This document shows positions 12,156 through 22,020 of a stretch of 64,000 nucleotides of DNA, in pieces. The DNA is from Marinobacter iranensis. GTDB taxonomy: Bacteria > Pseudomonadota > Gammaproteobacteria > Pseudomonadales > Oleiphilaceae. A program made the position numbers and the translations under genes. Each line of letters opens with the position of its first letter. Within the stretch, counting starts at the first letter, position 1. Location: positions 202,695 through 266,694 of the forward strand of contig NZ_JANCMW010000005.1 in assembly GCF_029207565.1 (NCBI RefSeq). The letters are read 5' to 3'. A model generated the notes under the pieces. That model searched no databases. It had not been told where the DNA came from and saw only the letters and a list, made by a program, of their open reading frames with translations.

Positions 12156-12951
12156 TTGACATCATCACCCTGTATTGTTGGTATTCGACAGAGTTCGGAA
12201 AATTGTTCTTCAACAGAAGCCCCAGGCTGGACTCCTTGTTCCTCTCACCAAAATGCCGGGCTATGCGAATACCTGTATACAGGCTTTCCGGAGAATGGCG
12301 GAGATTCTGGTTACGCTGCATCAGGGTCATCAGGCGACTGTAATGACGGGACGCCGCCTGATACTCACCGGATTCAACCAGAGTCCGCGACAGGGCCATC
12401 AACGACTTCGGATCACCTCGGGACAAATCGACAGCACGACGATAGGCCGTCACCGCACCCTCAAGGTTACCGATCCGCTCTTCGGTCAGGCCAAGATTGA
12501 AAAACACGGATGCCCGGTCGTCGTAGGACGTGTTCCTTGATGCGGCCATGAACTGGTCGCGGGCGTCCTCAAAGCGACGCTCACCATAAAGAAAGGCCCC
12601 GTAATAAACGTGTCCACGTGTATAAGTCTCGTTATTGGCCAAGGCCTCCTTGAACGATCGCTCGGCCAGTTCTGATTCGCCCTCGGCATTGTAGACCAGC
12701 CCCATGGCAGCCAGGGCACCAGGATTCTCGGGAGCCAACTCAAGGGCCCGTTCCAGGTGGTGGCGTGCTCTCTCCAGATTGTTCTGACCAATATAGGCGG
12801 TACCCAACTGGACATAGTTCCTGACCGCCTTGTCGCGGTCCGCCTCACGCGCGAACCGACTATCGGTATTGGTCACGCATCCTGTGACAAACATCGCCAG
12901 CAATACCACGGAAAGCATGGCCCGGATCTTGTTTACTGGTGCAAATGTCAC
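12145..12951 (-). CDS. pilF: Type IV pilus biogenesis lipoprotein PilF (PilW)
   Basis: Outer-membrane lipoprotein that serves as pilotin for the PilQ secretin. A lipoprotein signal is clear: hydrophobic MLSVVLLAMFVTGC with the acylated Cys at residue 25. Six TPR motifs follow (for example YIGQNNLERARHHLERALEL). The chosen start is a GTG at 12951 with AGAGGA upstream; an ATG 33 bases in (12918) has no ribosome site. Length 268 agrees with P. aeruginosa PilF. The stop region overlaps the rodZ start. Confidence 0.92.
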   Translation of the reverse strand: MTFAPVNKIRAMLSVVLLAMFVTGCVTNTDSRFAREADRDKAVRNYVQLGTAYIGQNNLERARHHLERALELAPENPGALAAMGLVYNAEGESELAERSFKEALANNETYTRGHVYYGAFLYGERRFEDARDQFMAASRNTSYDDRASVFFNLGLTEERIGNLEGAVTAYRRAVDLSRGDPKSLMALSRTLVESGEYQAASRHYSRLMTLMQRNQNLRHSPESLYTGIRIARHFGERNKESSLGLLLKNNFPNSVEYQQYRVMMSNGQ

Positions 12952-13017
12952 AGTCGGGAATTCCTCTAATTGTCAGGGGTGTCTTGGCACCTTTCAAAAA
13001 TATCCTGGTGCCTGGGC

Positions 13018-14130
13018 TCAAGGGCTGACCTGATGTACCTGTATGTAGCGCTGACTTCGTTTGGTGCGATCTTCCACCCTACCTACAAGCTGCCCGCAGG
13101 CAGCATCGATATCGTCACCCCGCGTCGTCCTCACCGTCGCAATGTACCCGGCCTCGTTCAGAACCGCCTGGAAACGACGCGTTGCATTCATACTCGGACG
13201 CCGAAAATCGCTCTCCGGAAAAGGGTTAAACGGAATCAGATTGATCTTGCACGGCAGACCGCGAAGAACAACGGCCAGTTCCCTTGCATGCTCAGGCTGA
13301 TCGTTCACGCCCTCGATGACCGTGTACTCGATCGTTGCCTTGCGCTTATCCGGCAAACGGGCCAGGTAACGGCGCGTCGCTGCCAGCAGCTCAACAATCG
13401 GGTACTTTTTATTCAACGGCACCAATTGGTTACGCAGTTCATCATTGGGGGCATGGAGCGAAATGGCCAGTGAAACATCGGTAACTTCCCCCAAGCGGTC
13501 AATTGCCGGAACCACCCCTGATGTACTCACAGTCACCCGTCGCTTGGATATGCCGTAGGCCAGGTCTTCCATCATCAGGTTCATGGCGTCAACGACATTG
13601 TCGAAGTTCAGCAGCGGCTCACCCATACCCATCATCACCACGTTGGTAATCGGGCGCTCAGGGCCGGGCTCAAATGGCATGAAGGCCTTGCGTGCCACCC
13701 ATACCTGCCCGATGATCTCGGCGGCTGTGAGATTGCGGTTAAAGCCCCGCTTGCCGGTTGAACAAAAGGTGCAATCCAGGCTGCAGCCGATCTGGGAGGA
13801 AACACACAGGGTTCCGCGCTCGCCATCGGGGATCAGCACGGTTTCAACACTGTTGCCATTATCCATCCGCATGACCCATTTGCGGGTGCCGTCTTTGGAG
13901 GACTCGTCGTACACCACTTCCGGGCCACGGATTTCCGCCACTTCCTTGAGCTTTTCCCGCAGGACCTTGCTCATATTGGTCATTTGATCGAAGTCATCGG
14001 CCCCGCGCTGGTGAATCCACTGCAGCACCTGTGTTGCACGGAAACGTTTTTCCCCCAGGGACTCAAAAAAGGCCTCCATCTTGGCCTTCGGCATCCCCAG
14101 AAGGTTGGTTTTCTCAGCAACAGCTGTCAT
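13018..14130 (-). CDS. rlmN: Dual-specificity 23S rRNA/tRNA adenine-C2 methyltransferase RlmN
   Basis: Radical-SAM enzyme that methylates A2503 of 23S rRNA and A37 of some tRNAs. The cluster motif CxxxCxxC is present ([12 protein letters not shown], about residues 117-128), then the SAM-binding MGMGEPLLN and SLHAPND. Two Cys used in the mechanism are expected: one late one is seen in AACGQL near the C-terminus. Length 370 is usual. Neighbours ndk and pilF match the conserved order. Confidence 0.96.
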   Translation of the reverse strand: MTAVAEKTNLLGMPKAKMEAFFESLGEKRFRATQVLQWIHQRGADDFDQMTNMSKVLREKLKEVAEIRGPEVVYDESSKDGTRKWVMRMDNGNSVETVLIPDGERGTLCVSSQIGCSLDCTFCSTGKRGFNRNLTAAEIIGQVWVARKAFMPFEPGPERPITNVVMMGMGEPLLNFDNVVDAMNLMMEDLAYGISKRRVTVSTSGVVPAIDRLGEVTDVSLAISLHAPNDELRNQLVPLNKKYPIVELLAATRRYLARLPDKRKATIEYTVIEGVNDQPEHARELAVVLRGLPCKINLIPFNPFPESDFRRPSMNATRRFQAVLNEAGYIATVRTTRGDDIDAACGQLVGRVEDRTKRSQRYIQVHQVSP

Positions 14131-14154
14131 TTCATAACCTCGATCAAATAACCA

Positions 14155-14184
14155 ATCCGGGCCGGGAAAACTCCCGGCCCGGGA
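14155..14184 (-). terminator. GC-rich hairpin after ndk
   Basis: Near-perfect inverted repeat (TCCGGGCCGGGA / TCCCGGCCCGGG) with a short loop, 9 bases after the ndk stop on the minus strand. The T-run behind it is weak (GGTTATTT), so it may only attenuate transcription into rlmN. Confidence 0.5.
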
Positions 14185-14192
14185 CAGTCCGA

Positions 14193-14621
14193 TCAGCCGC
14201 GCGGGCAGATCTCACTGTCATTGAAAAAATACGCAATCTCGCGCTCGGCTGACGCGGCGGAATCTGAACCGTGAACAGCGTTGGCATCGATTGATGATGC
14301 GAAATCGGCACGGATGGTGCCCGCATCCGCTTCCTTGGGGTTGGTAGCGCCCATCAGGTCACGATTCTTCAGGATAGCACCTTCGCCTTCCAGAACCTGA
14401 ACCACTGCCGGGCCAGAAGTCATGAACGCAACCAGATCATTGAAAAACGGGCGCTCCTTGTGCTCGGCATAGAAGCCCTCAGCCTGCTCCTGGGTCAGGT
14501 GCATCATCTTGGCAGCTACAATGGTCAGGCCCGCTTTTTCAAAGCGGGTGTAAATCTCTCCGATCACATTCTTTGCAACTGCATCGGGCTTGATAATCGA
14601 GAGCGTGCGCTCGTTTGCCAT
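14193..14621 (-). CDS. ndk: Nucleoside diphosphate kinase
   Basis: Balances nucleoside triphosphate pools by a phosphohistidine ping-pong reaction. 142 residues, the normal size. The active-site histidine lies in NAVHGSDS (about residue 117), and the N-terminal strand [12 protein letters not shown] is characteristic. In Pseudomonas ndk follows the full isc operon; here iscS lies directly upstream, 67 bases away, and the genes in between are missing. Confidence 0.97.
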   Translation of the reverse strand: MANERTLSIIKPDAVAKNVIGEIYTRFEKAGLTIVAAKMMHLTQEQAEGFYAEHKERPFFNDLVAFMTSGPAVVQVLEGEGAILKNRDLMGATNPKEADAGTIRADFASSIDANAVHGSDSAASAEREIAYFFNDSEICPRG

Positions 14622-14688
14622 GATCTATCTCCATTCAGGTCCAGAAAAATTTCAGGGTTGGGATTATACGCAGTCCGGAGGCAACTGC

Positions 14689-15837
14689 CTACCGCACCGA
14701 GCGCAGACGGGTAACAACGTCAACAATTTGCGCGGCCGCAAAGTCCGCTTCCTCCGCGGTTGAGAACCGCCCGAAGGAGAACCGGAGCGCCCGGTGGGCC
14801 TGTTCATCGTCCAGCCCAATTCCCTTCAGTACGAATGAAGGCTCGATCGTGGCCGAGGCACAGGCCGAACCGGACGAAACCGCCAGTTCCCGCAACCCCA
14901 GCATCAATGATTCGGCGTCCACGCCGTCAAACGACAGGTTGATAATCCCCGGTACCCGGTGTTCGGTGCTACCGTTGAGTGTTACGCCGTCAAGGCTCTC
15001 AAGCCCGGAAAGAAAACGCTCACGCAGGGATTCGAGCATTGCCATTTCCTGCTCAAGGCCCTCGCCGGCCAGTTCAAAGGCCTTCCCCATAGCGGCAATC
15101 TGATGGGTTGGCAAAGTGCCCGAACGCATACCGCGCTCGTGGCCGCCCCCATGTATCTGCGAGCCAATACGCACATCCGGGGAACGGCGCACATACAGCG
15201 CACCAATCCCCTTGGGCCCGTAGACCTTATGGCCGGACAGCGACAACAGGTCCACCGGCATGGCGGTCACATCCACCTCGGTTTTTCCTGCTGCCTGGGC
15301 AGCGTCGACGTGAAACAACACACCACGCTCACGAAGCATCGCGCCGATGGCCGCAATGTCCGTCAGGCAGCCCAGCTCATTGTTGACCATCATCAGGCTG
15401 ACCAGAACCGTATTGTCACGGAGTGCGTCTTCAACCTGTTGCCTGGAAATCCGTCCATCCGTGCCCGGCTTCAGCCAGGTAACGTCAACACCCTGCCCTT
15501 CAAGCCATTTACAGGTATCAAGCACGGCCTTGTGCTCAACAACAGAGGTGACAACATGCGGGTTCTCACGGCCGGCAACGGCGCCCTTGATGGCGAGGTT
15601 ATCGGACTCGGTGGCGCCCGATGTCCAGACAATTTCCCGGGGATCGGCATGGATCAGGCCGGCGACCTGACGGCGAGCACCCTCAACGGCAGCTTCCGCC
15701 TGCCAGCCAAAGGCATGGGAACGGGACGCGGGGTTCCCAAACACGCCGTCAGGCGTCAGGTACTTGAACATTTCTTCAGCAACGGCCGGGTCTACGGGCG
15801 TGGTTGCCGCATAATCCAGATAGACGGGCTTTTTCAT
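14689..15837 (-). CDS. iscS: Cysteine desulfurase, IscS-like, without the usual C-terminal tail
   Basis: PLP enzyme that takes sulfur from cysteine for Fe-S clusters and tRNA thiolation. PLP lysine in [10 protein letters not shown] (about residue 204) and active-site loop [15 protein letters not shown] (about 318-332) are as in IscS. The 382 residues stop right after the helix ending TRLRSVR; E. coli IscS (404) carries about 20 more residues that contact IscU. That tail is absent, and so are iscU, iscA, hscBA and fdx downstream. It follows iscR by 20 bases. Alternatively it could be a general cysteine desulfurase feeding another scaffold. Confidence 0.88.
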   Translation of the reverse strand: MKKPVYLDYAATTPVDPAVAEEMFKYLTPDGVFGNPASRSHAFGWQAEAAVEGARRQVAGLIHADPREIVWTSGATESDNLAIKGAVAGRENPHVVTSVVEHKAVLDTCKWLEGQGVDVTWLKPGTDGRISRQQVEDALRDNTVLVSLMMVNNELGCLTDIAAIGAMLRERGVLFHVDAAQAAGKTEVDVTAMPVDLLSLSGHKVYGPKGIGALYVRRSPDVRIGSQIHGGGHERGMRSGTLPTHQIAAMGKAFELAGEGLEQEMAMLESLRERFLSGLESLDGVTLNGSTEHRVPGIINLSFDGVDAESLMLGLRELAVSSGSACASATIEPSFVLKGIGLDDEQAHRALRFSFGRFSTAEEADFAAAQIVDVVTRLRSVR

Positions 15838-15857
15838 AGAGGTTTCAGGATTGTCGT

Positions 15858-16355
15858 TCAGGCCGGCGCCTGATCAGTAAGGCGCTCGGTGTTAATCGTC
15901 TGTGAGTCGCCGTCTGAATGGCGTTTGTTCTGCCGGCTGGCAACCACCTGGATTTCCCGTTTCCGCATCAGGTCCCCAAGGCTGATATCACTGAGGAATT
16001 GATGGATCTGCTCGCTGAGATCGGACCAAAGGTGGTGGGTCAGGCACTTTTCGCCATTCTGGCAATCACCCTTGTTGCCGCAACGGGTGGTATCGAGGGA
16101 TTCACTGACCGCGTCCACCACTTCGGCAATAAATACCGCGTCAGGCTCACGGCTCAGGCGGTAACCGCCGCCAGGCCCCCGGATACTGGTCACCAGTTTG
16201 TGACGGCGAAGACGGGAAAACAACTGCTCAAGGTAAGAGAGGGAAATCTCCTGCCGGGCAGATATGTCAGCCAGACTCACCGGCCCCTGATCCCCGTGAA
16301 GGGCAAGATCCAGCATTGCCGTCACCGCATAGCGGCCTTTGGTGGTCAGTCTCAT
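15858..16355 (-). CDS. iscR: Fe-S cluster regulator IscR
   Basis: Rrf2-family winged-helix regulator that senses [2Fe-2S] status. Start chosen at 16355 because [16 protein letters not shown] is the family N-terminus and a GGGG lies 8 bases upstream; an upstream in-frame start adds 13 unrelated residues. Cluster ligands C-x5-C-x5-C-x2-H are seen in [18 protein letters not shown] (about 90-107). The final 25 residues are polar and variable. First gene of the iscR-iscS unit; a matching operator sits in its promoter. Confidence 0.95.
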   Translation of the reverse strand: MRLTTKGRYAVTAMLDLALHGDQGPVSLADISARQEISLSYLEQLFSRLRRHKLVTSIRGPGGGYRLSREPDAVFIAEVVDAVSESLDTTRCGNKGDCQNGEKCLTHHLWSDLSEQIHQFLSDISLGDLMRKREIQVVASRQNKRHSDGDSQTINTERLTDQAPA

Positions 16356-16399
16356 AACGTCAGCCCCGGTCAGGGATTGATTCGGCTTTAACAACGCCG

Positions 16400-16432
16400 A
16401 GTATGAATTGACCCACCAAATCAGTCAAGTAT
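16400..16432 (-). promoter_or_regulatory. iscR promoter with IscR type 1 operator
   Basis: On the minus strand TTGACT (16423-16428) and CATACT (16400-16405) are 17 bases apart, a plausible sigma-70 promoter 45 bases before the iscR start. The -35 box lies inside a 25-base stretch (16408-16432) that matches the published type 1 IscR consensus (ATASYYGACT... half plus a weaker second half) at about 20 of 25 positions. Inference: holo-IscR represses its own operon, as in E. coli. Confidence 0.6.
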
Positions 16433-17206
16433 TCACCGTTGCGACGGCTCGTCGTCCCGCACACAGTCAAAATCCTCCTCCTGCAGCGGTGGCAGCTCGC
16501 CATTCTGGTACTCACTGTTCACTTTGCGTAGTGCCTTGCACATATTCTCGATGCGGTCATCCACTACATGCATGTGGTCCAGCAGGCTGCGCATGGCCCG
16601 GGCGACCGGGTCCGGCATTTCCTCGGTTACGCCATAGGCATCAAAGCCCATACGCTCTTCCATTTCCTTGCGCCGAACGTCGTCTTCACCCTTACGCTTG
16701 ACGACGATCCGCCCCGGAATACCAACCACGGTTGCACCGGCCGGCACTTCCTTGGTGACGACGGAATTGGAACCAATCTTGGCGCCTTCACCGACGGTAA
16801 AGGGGCCGAGAATCTTGGCTCCGGCACCGACGACAACACCGTCACCCAGCGTCGGGTGACGTTTGCCTTTATTCCAGCTGGTTCCGCCGAGGGTTACCCC
16901 CTGGTAAAGGGTAACGTCATCCCCGATGACCGTGGTTTCACCAATCACAACGCCCATACCATGATCGATAAAGAACCGGCGCCCGATCGTCGCGCCAGGG
17001 TGGATCTCGATACCCGTCAACCAACGGGCAATGGTGGAAAAGGTTCGCGCTATCCATTTCAGCCCAAGGCCCCACAACCAGTGCGATAACCGGTGGCACA
17101 GGAGCGCATGGAGACCCGGGTAGTTGGTCAGTACCTCGAACGTATTGCGAGCTGCGGGATCACGATGAAACACACTGTTCACATCTTCCCTTAATCGATC
17201 AAACAT
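16433..17206 (-). CDS. cysE: Serine O-acetyltransferase
   Basis: First step of cysteine synthesis from serine. N-terminal helical domain ([21 protein letters not shown]), then a left-handed beta-helix of hexapeptide repeats with the catalytic histidines in [20 protein letters not shown] and [18 protein letters not shown]. The start at 17206 is chosen over a GTG 18 bases upstream because it carries AGGAATAGGG in front. 257 residues. It follows trmJ by 4 bases; supply of cysteine next to a cysteine desulfurase is a common arrangement. Confidence 0.94.
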   Translation of the reverse strand: MFDRLREDVNSVFHRDPAARNTFEVLTNYPGLHALLCHRLSHWLWGLGLKWIARTFSTIARWLTGIEIHPGATIGRRFFIDHGMGVVIGETTVIGDDVTLYQGVTLGGTSWNKGKRHPTLGDGVVVGAGAKILGPFTVGEGAKIGSNSVVTKEVPAGATVVGIPGRIVVKRKGEDDVRRKEMEERMGFDAYGVTEEMPDPVARAMRSLLDHMHVVDDRIENMCKALRKVNSEYQNGELPPLQEEDFDCVRDDEPSQR

Positions 17207-17210
17207 AACC

Positions 17211-18065
17211 CTATTCCTGTTCACCAGCTGTTGAACCAGCCTTTGAAGTGTTTTTTGAGACCTCAGCGCTGCCTGCCGATTTCTGTACAGCAGTCAATAT
17301 CCCCCGAAGGATATTGATCTCCATCTGATCGAGCCCGGCACGTTGGAACAATCGCCTGAGTCGTGTCATTAGCTGACGCGGGTTGTCCCGACGGTGAAAA
17401 TCAACATCCACCAGTACCTGCTCCAGATGGCTGAAAAAGCCCTCCACATCACGGACGGGCGCCAGAGGCACATCCCACCCCGTATCTCCCGGCGCTACCA
17501 TGGGTTTGAGATATGGGCTCCCATCCCCACCTTCAAGGCCCTTGAGATAATGCATACGCAATTCATAGCACATAACCTGAACCGCCATGGCCAGATTCAG
17601 CGAACTGTAATCCGGATTCGACGGAATATGTATGTGGAAATGACAACGCTGCAGCTCTTCATTGCTCAGCCCATGGTTCTCACGCCCGAAGACCAGGGCA
17701 ACCTGCCCTGCTGCAGATTGTGCGGATGCCCTGGCTGCCGCATCGGGCGGCGCAATGACTGGCCACGGCACCTTACGCCCCCTGGCACTGGTGCCCATAA
17801 CGCAGACACAATCTGAAATGGCCTCATCCAGGGACGCCACAACCGTGGCCTTGTCGAGTATATCGGAGGCGCCCGCCGCACGGGCATAGGAGGCCTCGTC
17901 AGGAAAGGACGCCGGGTTGACAAGCCACAGGTTTCCCAGCCCCATATTCTTCATGGCCCTGGCGACCGCACCGATGTTACCGGAGTGGGACGTTTCGACC
18001 AGAACAATCCGGATCTGGTCGTTGTAGGTGTCAGGGCCCTCCAGGGGCATCGCTGGCTTGTGCAT
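17211..18065 (-). CDS. trmJ: tRNA (cytidine/uridine-2'-O)-methyltransferase TrmJ
   Basis: SPOUT methyltransferase modifying position 32 of tRNA. The start at 18065 gives the family N-terminus ([27 protein letters not shown]); the frame stays open for 60 more codons upstream but that part is unlike the family and lies in the divergent promoter region. SPOUT knot motifs: [14 protein letters not shown] (about 131-144) and [22 protein letters not shown] (about 156-177). C-terminal helical extension to residue 284. Conserved neighbour of cysE and suhB. Confidence 0.93.
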   Translation of the reverse strand: MHKPAMPLEGPDTYNDQIRIVLVETSHSGNIGAVARAMKNMGLGNLWLVNPASFPDEASYARAAGASDILDKATVVASLDEAISDCVCVMGTSARGRKVPWPVIAPPDAAARASAQSAAGQVALVFGRENHGLSNEELQRCHFHIHIPSNPDYSSLNLAMAVQVMCYELRMHYLKGLEGGDGSPYLKPMVAPGDTGWDVPLAPVRDVEGFFSHLEQVLVDVDFHRRDNPRQLMTRLRRLFQRAGLDQMEINILRGILTAVQKSAGSAEVSKNTSKAGSTAGEQE

Positions 18066-18237
18066 GGCGGTAGAATCTCTGTAAAAACTGGAAAGGTGCG
18101 CATGATAGCAGATCTGCCCCCTTCCCCGCCTCTCCGGACAAGCCCTGATACAGCGCCATCCGTGACATTGCGGAGTGGAAAAACGTACAAGCCGGGCCAG
18201 TTTTTGATATGCTATGCGGCCTTCACACACCCGGATA

Positions 18238-19047
18238 ATGAACACTCAGATGCAACCAGCAATCAAAATGGCCCTGCGCGTCGCGCGTCAGGGGTCCGAC
18301 TATCTGAAAGCACACTTCGAGCGCCAGGAACCCAACGGCGACAGCGAAGACCGCCGCAAGCAACTGGAGCGGGTAGAACAGTCTGTTTACGACAATTTTT
18401 CCGAACAGCTCGAAAAAGCCTACAAAGACCACGTAATCGCTCCGCTGAATGAGGCGGACGCCGACGGCAACGACAAGAGCTGGCATATTTTCCCGGTTCT
18501 CGGGCGTGAGAATTTCTTGCGCGGCATTCCCGATTTTGCACTGGCGTTGCTGCAAAAGAAAAACAACCGCACCGAGAACCTGCTGCTGGTTAATCCGGTC
18601 ACTGGTGAAGAATACTCTGCCAGCCGCGGCCACGGCGCCGCGCTCAATAGCCGGCGCGTGCGTACCAGTGAAGTCAAACACGCCGACAGGGCTGCGGTGG
18701 TCAGCAACCTGCTGGACCAGACCCGCTCCGGGGACGATCCACTGATGTGGGGCGAGATGGCGTCCCTGCTGGCCCGGGACAGCAGCATGTTCCGCACCGC
18801 CGGCTGCGTTGCGCTGGACATAGCCAGGGTATCTTCAGGGCACCTGGATGCAGCAGTCATTTTCCGCCCGGAGCCGGCCGACCTGGCCATAGGCGTAACG
18901 CTGGCCCTGGAATCCGGTGCACTGACCGGTGATTTCTCGGGCAACCCGTCAACGGAAAAAGCAAAACAGCTTATCGTCGCAAACCCCAAGCTGTTCCGGG
19001 AAGTATTGAAAACCCTTCACCCTTTCCGGGGCCGTCTGCCTCGCTGA
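18238..19047 (+). CDS. suhB: SuhB/inositol-monophosphatase homologue lacking the catalytic residues
   Basis: The whole protein (269 aa) follows the SuhB fold, for example FRTAGCVALDIARVSSGHLDAAV and the N-terminal MQPAIKMALRVARQG. But the metal site is lost: the WVIDPLDGTTNF motif of E. coli SuhB reads WHIFPVLGRENF here, so both catalytic Asp are gone, and the EES motif reads LNEAD. Only the late Asp (PADLAIG for PWDFAAG) remains. It occupies the conserved place beside trmJ and secF. Inference: not a phosphatase; it may keep the non-enzymatic SuhB role in rRNA transcription antitermination known from E. coli. Start 18238; 18250 is an alternative. GC and codon use look native. Confidence 0.88.
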   Translation: MNTQMQPAIKMALRVARQGSDYLKAHFERQEPNGDSEDRRKQLERVEQSVYDNFSEQLEKAYKDHVIAPLNEADADGNDKSWHIFPVLGRENFLRGIPDFALALLQKKNNRTENLLLVNPVTGEEYSASRGHGAALNSRRVRTSEVKHADRAAVVSNLLDQTRSGDDPLMWGEMASLLARDSSMFRTAGCVALDIARVSSGHLDAAVIFRPEPADLAIGVTLALESGALTGDFSGNPSTEKAKQLIVANPKLFREVLKTLHPFRGRLPR

Positions 19048-19065
19048 TTACAGCTGGCTGAGCAC

Positions 19066-19103
19066 AAAAAAGCCGCAACGCCTTACGGGGTTGCGGCTTT
19101 TTT
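19066..19103. terminator. Bidirectional terminator between suhB and secF
   Basis: AAAAAAGCCGCAACGCC, loop TTAC, then GGGGTTGCGGCTTTTTT: an 11-bp stem with A-run and T-run on either side, placed between two convergent genes. It can end both transcripts. Confidence 0.9.
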
Positions 19104-19116
19104 GTGGCTGACCGGT

Positions 19117-20073
19117 TTACATCCGGTTCAGCCACTCAGGCGGTTGCTCTTCTTCCTCTTCCTGCCCGGCCAACCCTTCCTTCGGCGGCACAATCAGGTC
19201 CTCACGGGCAACACCCAGGGCAACCAGCAGGTTGGCAGACACATAGATGGAGGAGTAGGTACCGACGACCACACCAATGATGAGCGCGAGCGCAAAGTTG
19301 TTGATCGCCTCACCACCCAGGAAGTACAGGGCGAGCAACACCACCAGGGTGGTACCGGAGGTGTTGATGGTCCGGCTGATCGTCTGGTGGATGGACTCGT
19401 TGATGATGTGCTCGGAATCACCTTCCCGCATCTTGCGGAAGTTTTCACGGATCCGGTCGGCTACAACAATGGTGTCGTTCAGGGAGTAACCGATAACCGC
19501 AAGCAAGGCAGCCAGCACAGTCAGGTCAAAGGTCCACCCGAACAGTGAAAACACACCGAGCACGATGATGACGTCGTGGGCCAGTGGCAGCACCGCGGCA
19601 ATACCGAACTTGAACTGGAAGCGCATCCCGACGTAGATCAGCACGACAGCCAATGCAATCAGCAAACCCAGACCACTGTCTTCCTTTAACTGCTCACCAA
19701 CCTGGGAACCGATAAACGAGGAACTGACCAAATCCAGCTCGGCACCACCGGCCTTCAGGGCTTCCACCACCTCAACTGCCAGTTGGTCATTCTCAGCCTC
19801 TGCCATTCTCACCAGTACCGTGGTGTCCGAGCCAAAATTCTGTACCACGAACTGCTCGTACCCCGCCGCCTCCAGTGTCTGCCGGATATTACTCAGCGCA
19901 GGAGCCTGCTGATACTCAAGCTCAACGGATGTGCCTCCGGTAAAATCAAGCCCATAGTTCAGGCCGCGTGTCGCCAGTAGCGCGACAGAGATAACAATCA
20001 GGGCGATAGAGACCACGGAAGCAATCTTCCGGAAGCCCATAAAGTCGATAGGTTTTTTCTCAACTTCAGACAT
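19117..20073 (-). CDS. secF: Protein translocase subunit SecF
   Basis: Inner-membrane RND-type partner of SecD that uses the proton gradient to finish protein export. First membrane segment about residues 16-37, then the conserved LNYGLDFTGGTSVEL, a periplasmic domain, and five further membrane segments (about 125-300) with GYSLNDTIVVADRIREN. The start at 20073 has GGAGGG upstream and overlaps the secD stop by 8 bases; a longer in-frame start lies inside secD without support. 318 residues. Confidence 0.96.
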   Translation of the reverse strand: MSEVEKKPIDFMGFRKIASVVSIALIVISVALLATRGLNYGLDFTGGTSVELEYQQAPALSNIRQTLEAAGYEQFVVQNFGSDTTVLVRMAEAENDQLAVEVVEALKAGGAELDLVSSSFIGSQVGEQLKEDSGLGLLIALAVVLIYVGMRFQFKFGIAAVLPLAHDVIIVLGVFSLFGWTFDLTVLAALLAVIGYSLNDTIVVADRIRENFRKMREGDSEHIINESIHQTISRTINTSGTTLVVLLALYFLGGEAINNFALALIIGVVVGTYSSIYVSANLLVALGVAREDLIVPPKEGLAGQEEEEEQPPEWLNRM

Positions 20074-21940
20074 TGGCCAACTTCCCTCCGATCGACAGCT
20101 TTTCGACCTTTCGACCGCCGTATACAAGATTTACGATGCTACGGCTGACCATTAGCCCGGAGAACATCGACGTAAGGATACCGATCGACAGTGTCACCGC
20201 GAATCCTTTCACCGGGCCCGACCCCATTGCAAACAGGATCACCGCTACCAGCAGGGTGGTGATATTGGCATCGAAAATCGATACAAAGGCCCTGGAGTAA
20301 CCAGCGTTAATCGCTGACTGTGGCGGTACGCCCATTTTCAGCTCTTCCTTTATCCGCTCGAAGATCAGCACGTTGGCATCCACCGCCATACCGACCGTCA
20401 GCACAATACCTGCAATACCCGGCAGCGTGAGGGTAGCGGACAGGATTGACATACACGCAATCAGCAACATCAGGTTGAGCGTCAGGGCGATGTTGGCAAT
20501 AACGCCAAAGCCGCGGTAATACACCACCATGTAACAGAGCACCAATACGAAGCCGAGCAAAACGGACATCATGCCAGCATCAATGTTCTTTTGGCCCAGG
20601 CTTGGGCCTATGGTGCGCTCCTGAACAAAGTACATCGGGGCAGCCAGGGAACCGGCCCGTAACAACAGGGCCAGTTCCGAGGCTTCCGGAATGGAGTCGA
20701 GGCCGGTAATACGGAAACTGCTTCCCAACGCGGACTGGATCGTCGCAAGGCTGATAATGCCCTTTTCGACCACGCGGTTGTCGACGGTACGGGTTTCGCC
20801 ATCCACGACCACTTCTTCTGTTTCCGTGCGGTACTCAATGAACAGCACCGCCATGCGACGACCGATGGCGTTGCGGGTTGCCCGGTTCATAAGGTCACCG
20901 CCCACCGAATCCATGGTGATATTAACCTGTGGCTGACCGTTCTCATCGAACGCCTGCTGGGCATTGGAGACATTGTCACCGGTTACAATGACGTCGCGCT
21001 CCAGACGGGCCTCGCGATTGGGATTGTCGCGGAACGGAAACGTCTCGGTACTGGCTGCCGGTGCGTCCTGACGCGCCTCAAGGCGAAACTCGAGGTTGGC
21101 TGTGGCACCAAGCACACGCTTGGCCGCCGCAGTGTCCTGGACTCCCGGCAACTCAACGATGATTCTGTCCGAACCCTGGCGCTGAACCAGAGGCTCGGCA
21201 ACCCCCAGTTCGTTCACCCGGTTGCGGATGGTTGTCAGGTTCTGCTCCAGCGCGTAATCCTGGATCGACTTGATCTCCGCTTCGGACATGGTGAGCACCA
21301 GACGGTACTCACCATCTTCGCTCTGTTCGTCCAGCAGGAACTGGTTGTACTGATCGCGGATCAGCTGGAAGGCTTCACTGCGGGAGGCTTCATCACGGAA
21401 GGTCAGAACAATGGAACGGTCCCCCTCCACATCGCCACCACGATAGCGCACACGCTCTTCCCGTAATTCCCGCTTGATCTGGCCGGACATGGCTTCAAGG
21501 CGTTGATCCACTGCCGTTTCCATATCCACTTCCAGCAGGAAGTGGACACCACCACGAAGGTCGAGCCCCAGCTTCATCGGGCCCGCACCCAAACTCTTCA
21601 GCCATTCCGGCGTTGAAGGGGCCATGTTCAGGGCAACGAGGTAATCCCTGCCAACTGCCTCCTGAACAACCGGCCGTGCCCGCAACTGGGCTTCGGCGCT
21701 GTTCAGCCGGATCAGGGCGTCCCGCTCCTGCATCTCAGTGCTCTTGACGGCAATGCCCTCTGCCTCGAGTGCGTCGACTGCCCTATCCAGAATTCTCTGA
21801 TCGACGTCGGTACTGCTCCGGGCACCGGTAATCTGCACAGCAAAGTCGTCAGGGAATACGTTGGGCAAGGCATAGACAAACCCGATCACCAGCGCGATCA
21901 GGATAACCAGGTTTTTCCAGAGCGGATACTTGTTCAGCAT
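20066..21940 (-). CDS. secD: Protein translocase subunit SecD
   Basis: Partner of SecF. One N-terminal membrane segment (about 7-27, LVILIALVIGFVYALP), a large periplasmic region (P1 base and head, about 30-440; LGLDLRGGVHFLLEVD is the diagnostic motif), then five C-terminal membrane segments with GMAVDANVLIFERIKEEL. 624 residues, slightly longer than E. coli. Co-transcribed with yajC upstream and secF downstream. Confidence 0.97.
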   Translation of the reverse strand: MLNKYPLWKNLVILIALVIGFVYALPNVFPDDFAVQITGARSSTDVDQRILDRAVDALEAEGIAVKSTEMQERDALIRLNSAEAQLRARPVVQEAVGRDYLVALNMAPSTPEWLKSLGAGPMKLGLDLRGGVHFLLEVDMETAVDQRLEAMSGQIKRELREERVRYRGGDVEGDRSIVLTFRDEASRSEAFQLIRDQYNQFLLDEQSEDGEYRLVLTMSEAEIKSIQDYALEQNLTTIRNRVNELGVAEPLVQRQGSDRIIVELPGVQDTAAAKRVLGATANLEFRLEARQDAPAASTETFPFRDNPNREARLERDVIVTGDNVSNAQQAFDENGQPQVNITMDSVGGDLMNRATRNAIGRRMAVLFIEYRTETEEVVVDGETRTVDNRVVEKGIISLATIQSALGSSFRITGLDSIPEASELALLLRAGSLAAPMYFVQERTIGPSLGQKNIDAGMMSVLLGFVLVLCYMVVYYRGFGVIANIALTLNLMLLIACMSILSATLTLPGIAGIVLTVGMAVDANVLIFERIKEELKMGVPPQSAINAGYSRAFVSIFDANITTLLVAVILFAMGSGPVKGFAVTLSIGILTSMFSGLMVSRSIVNLVYGGRKVEKLSIGGKLANV

Positions 21941-22020
21941 GGGGTCCCTTTAAGCCAGCCAACGGGCCGGCTGTGATGTTTCAGCTTGGCAAATTCAGAC
22001 CTGAGTCGAAAACCGGGCGA

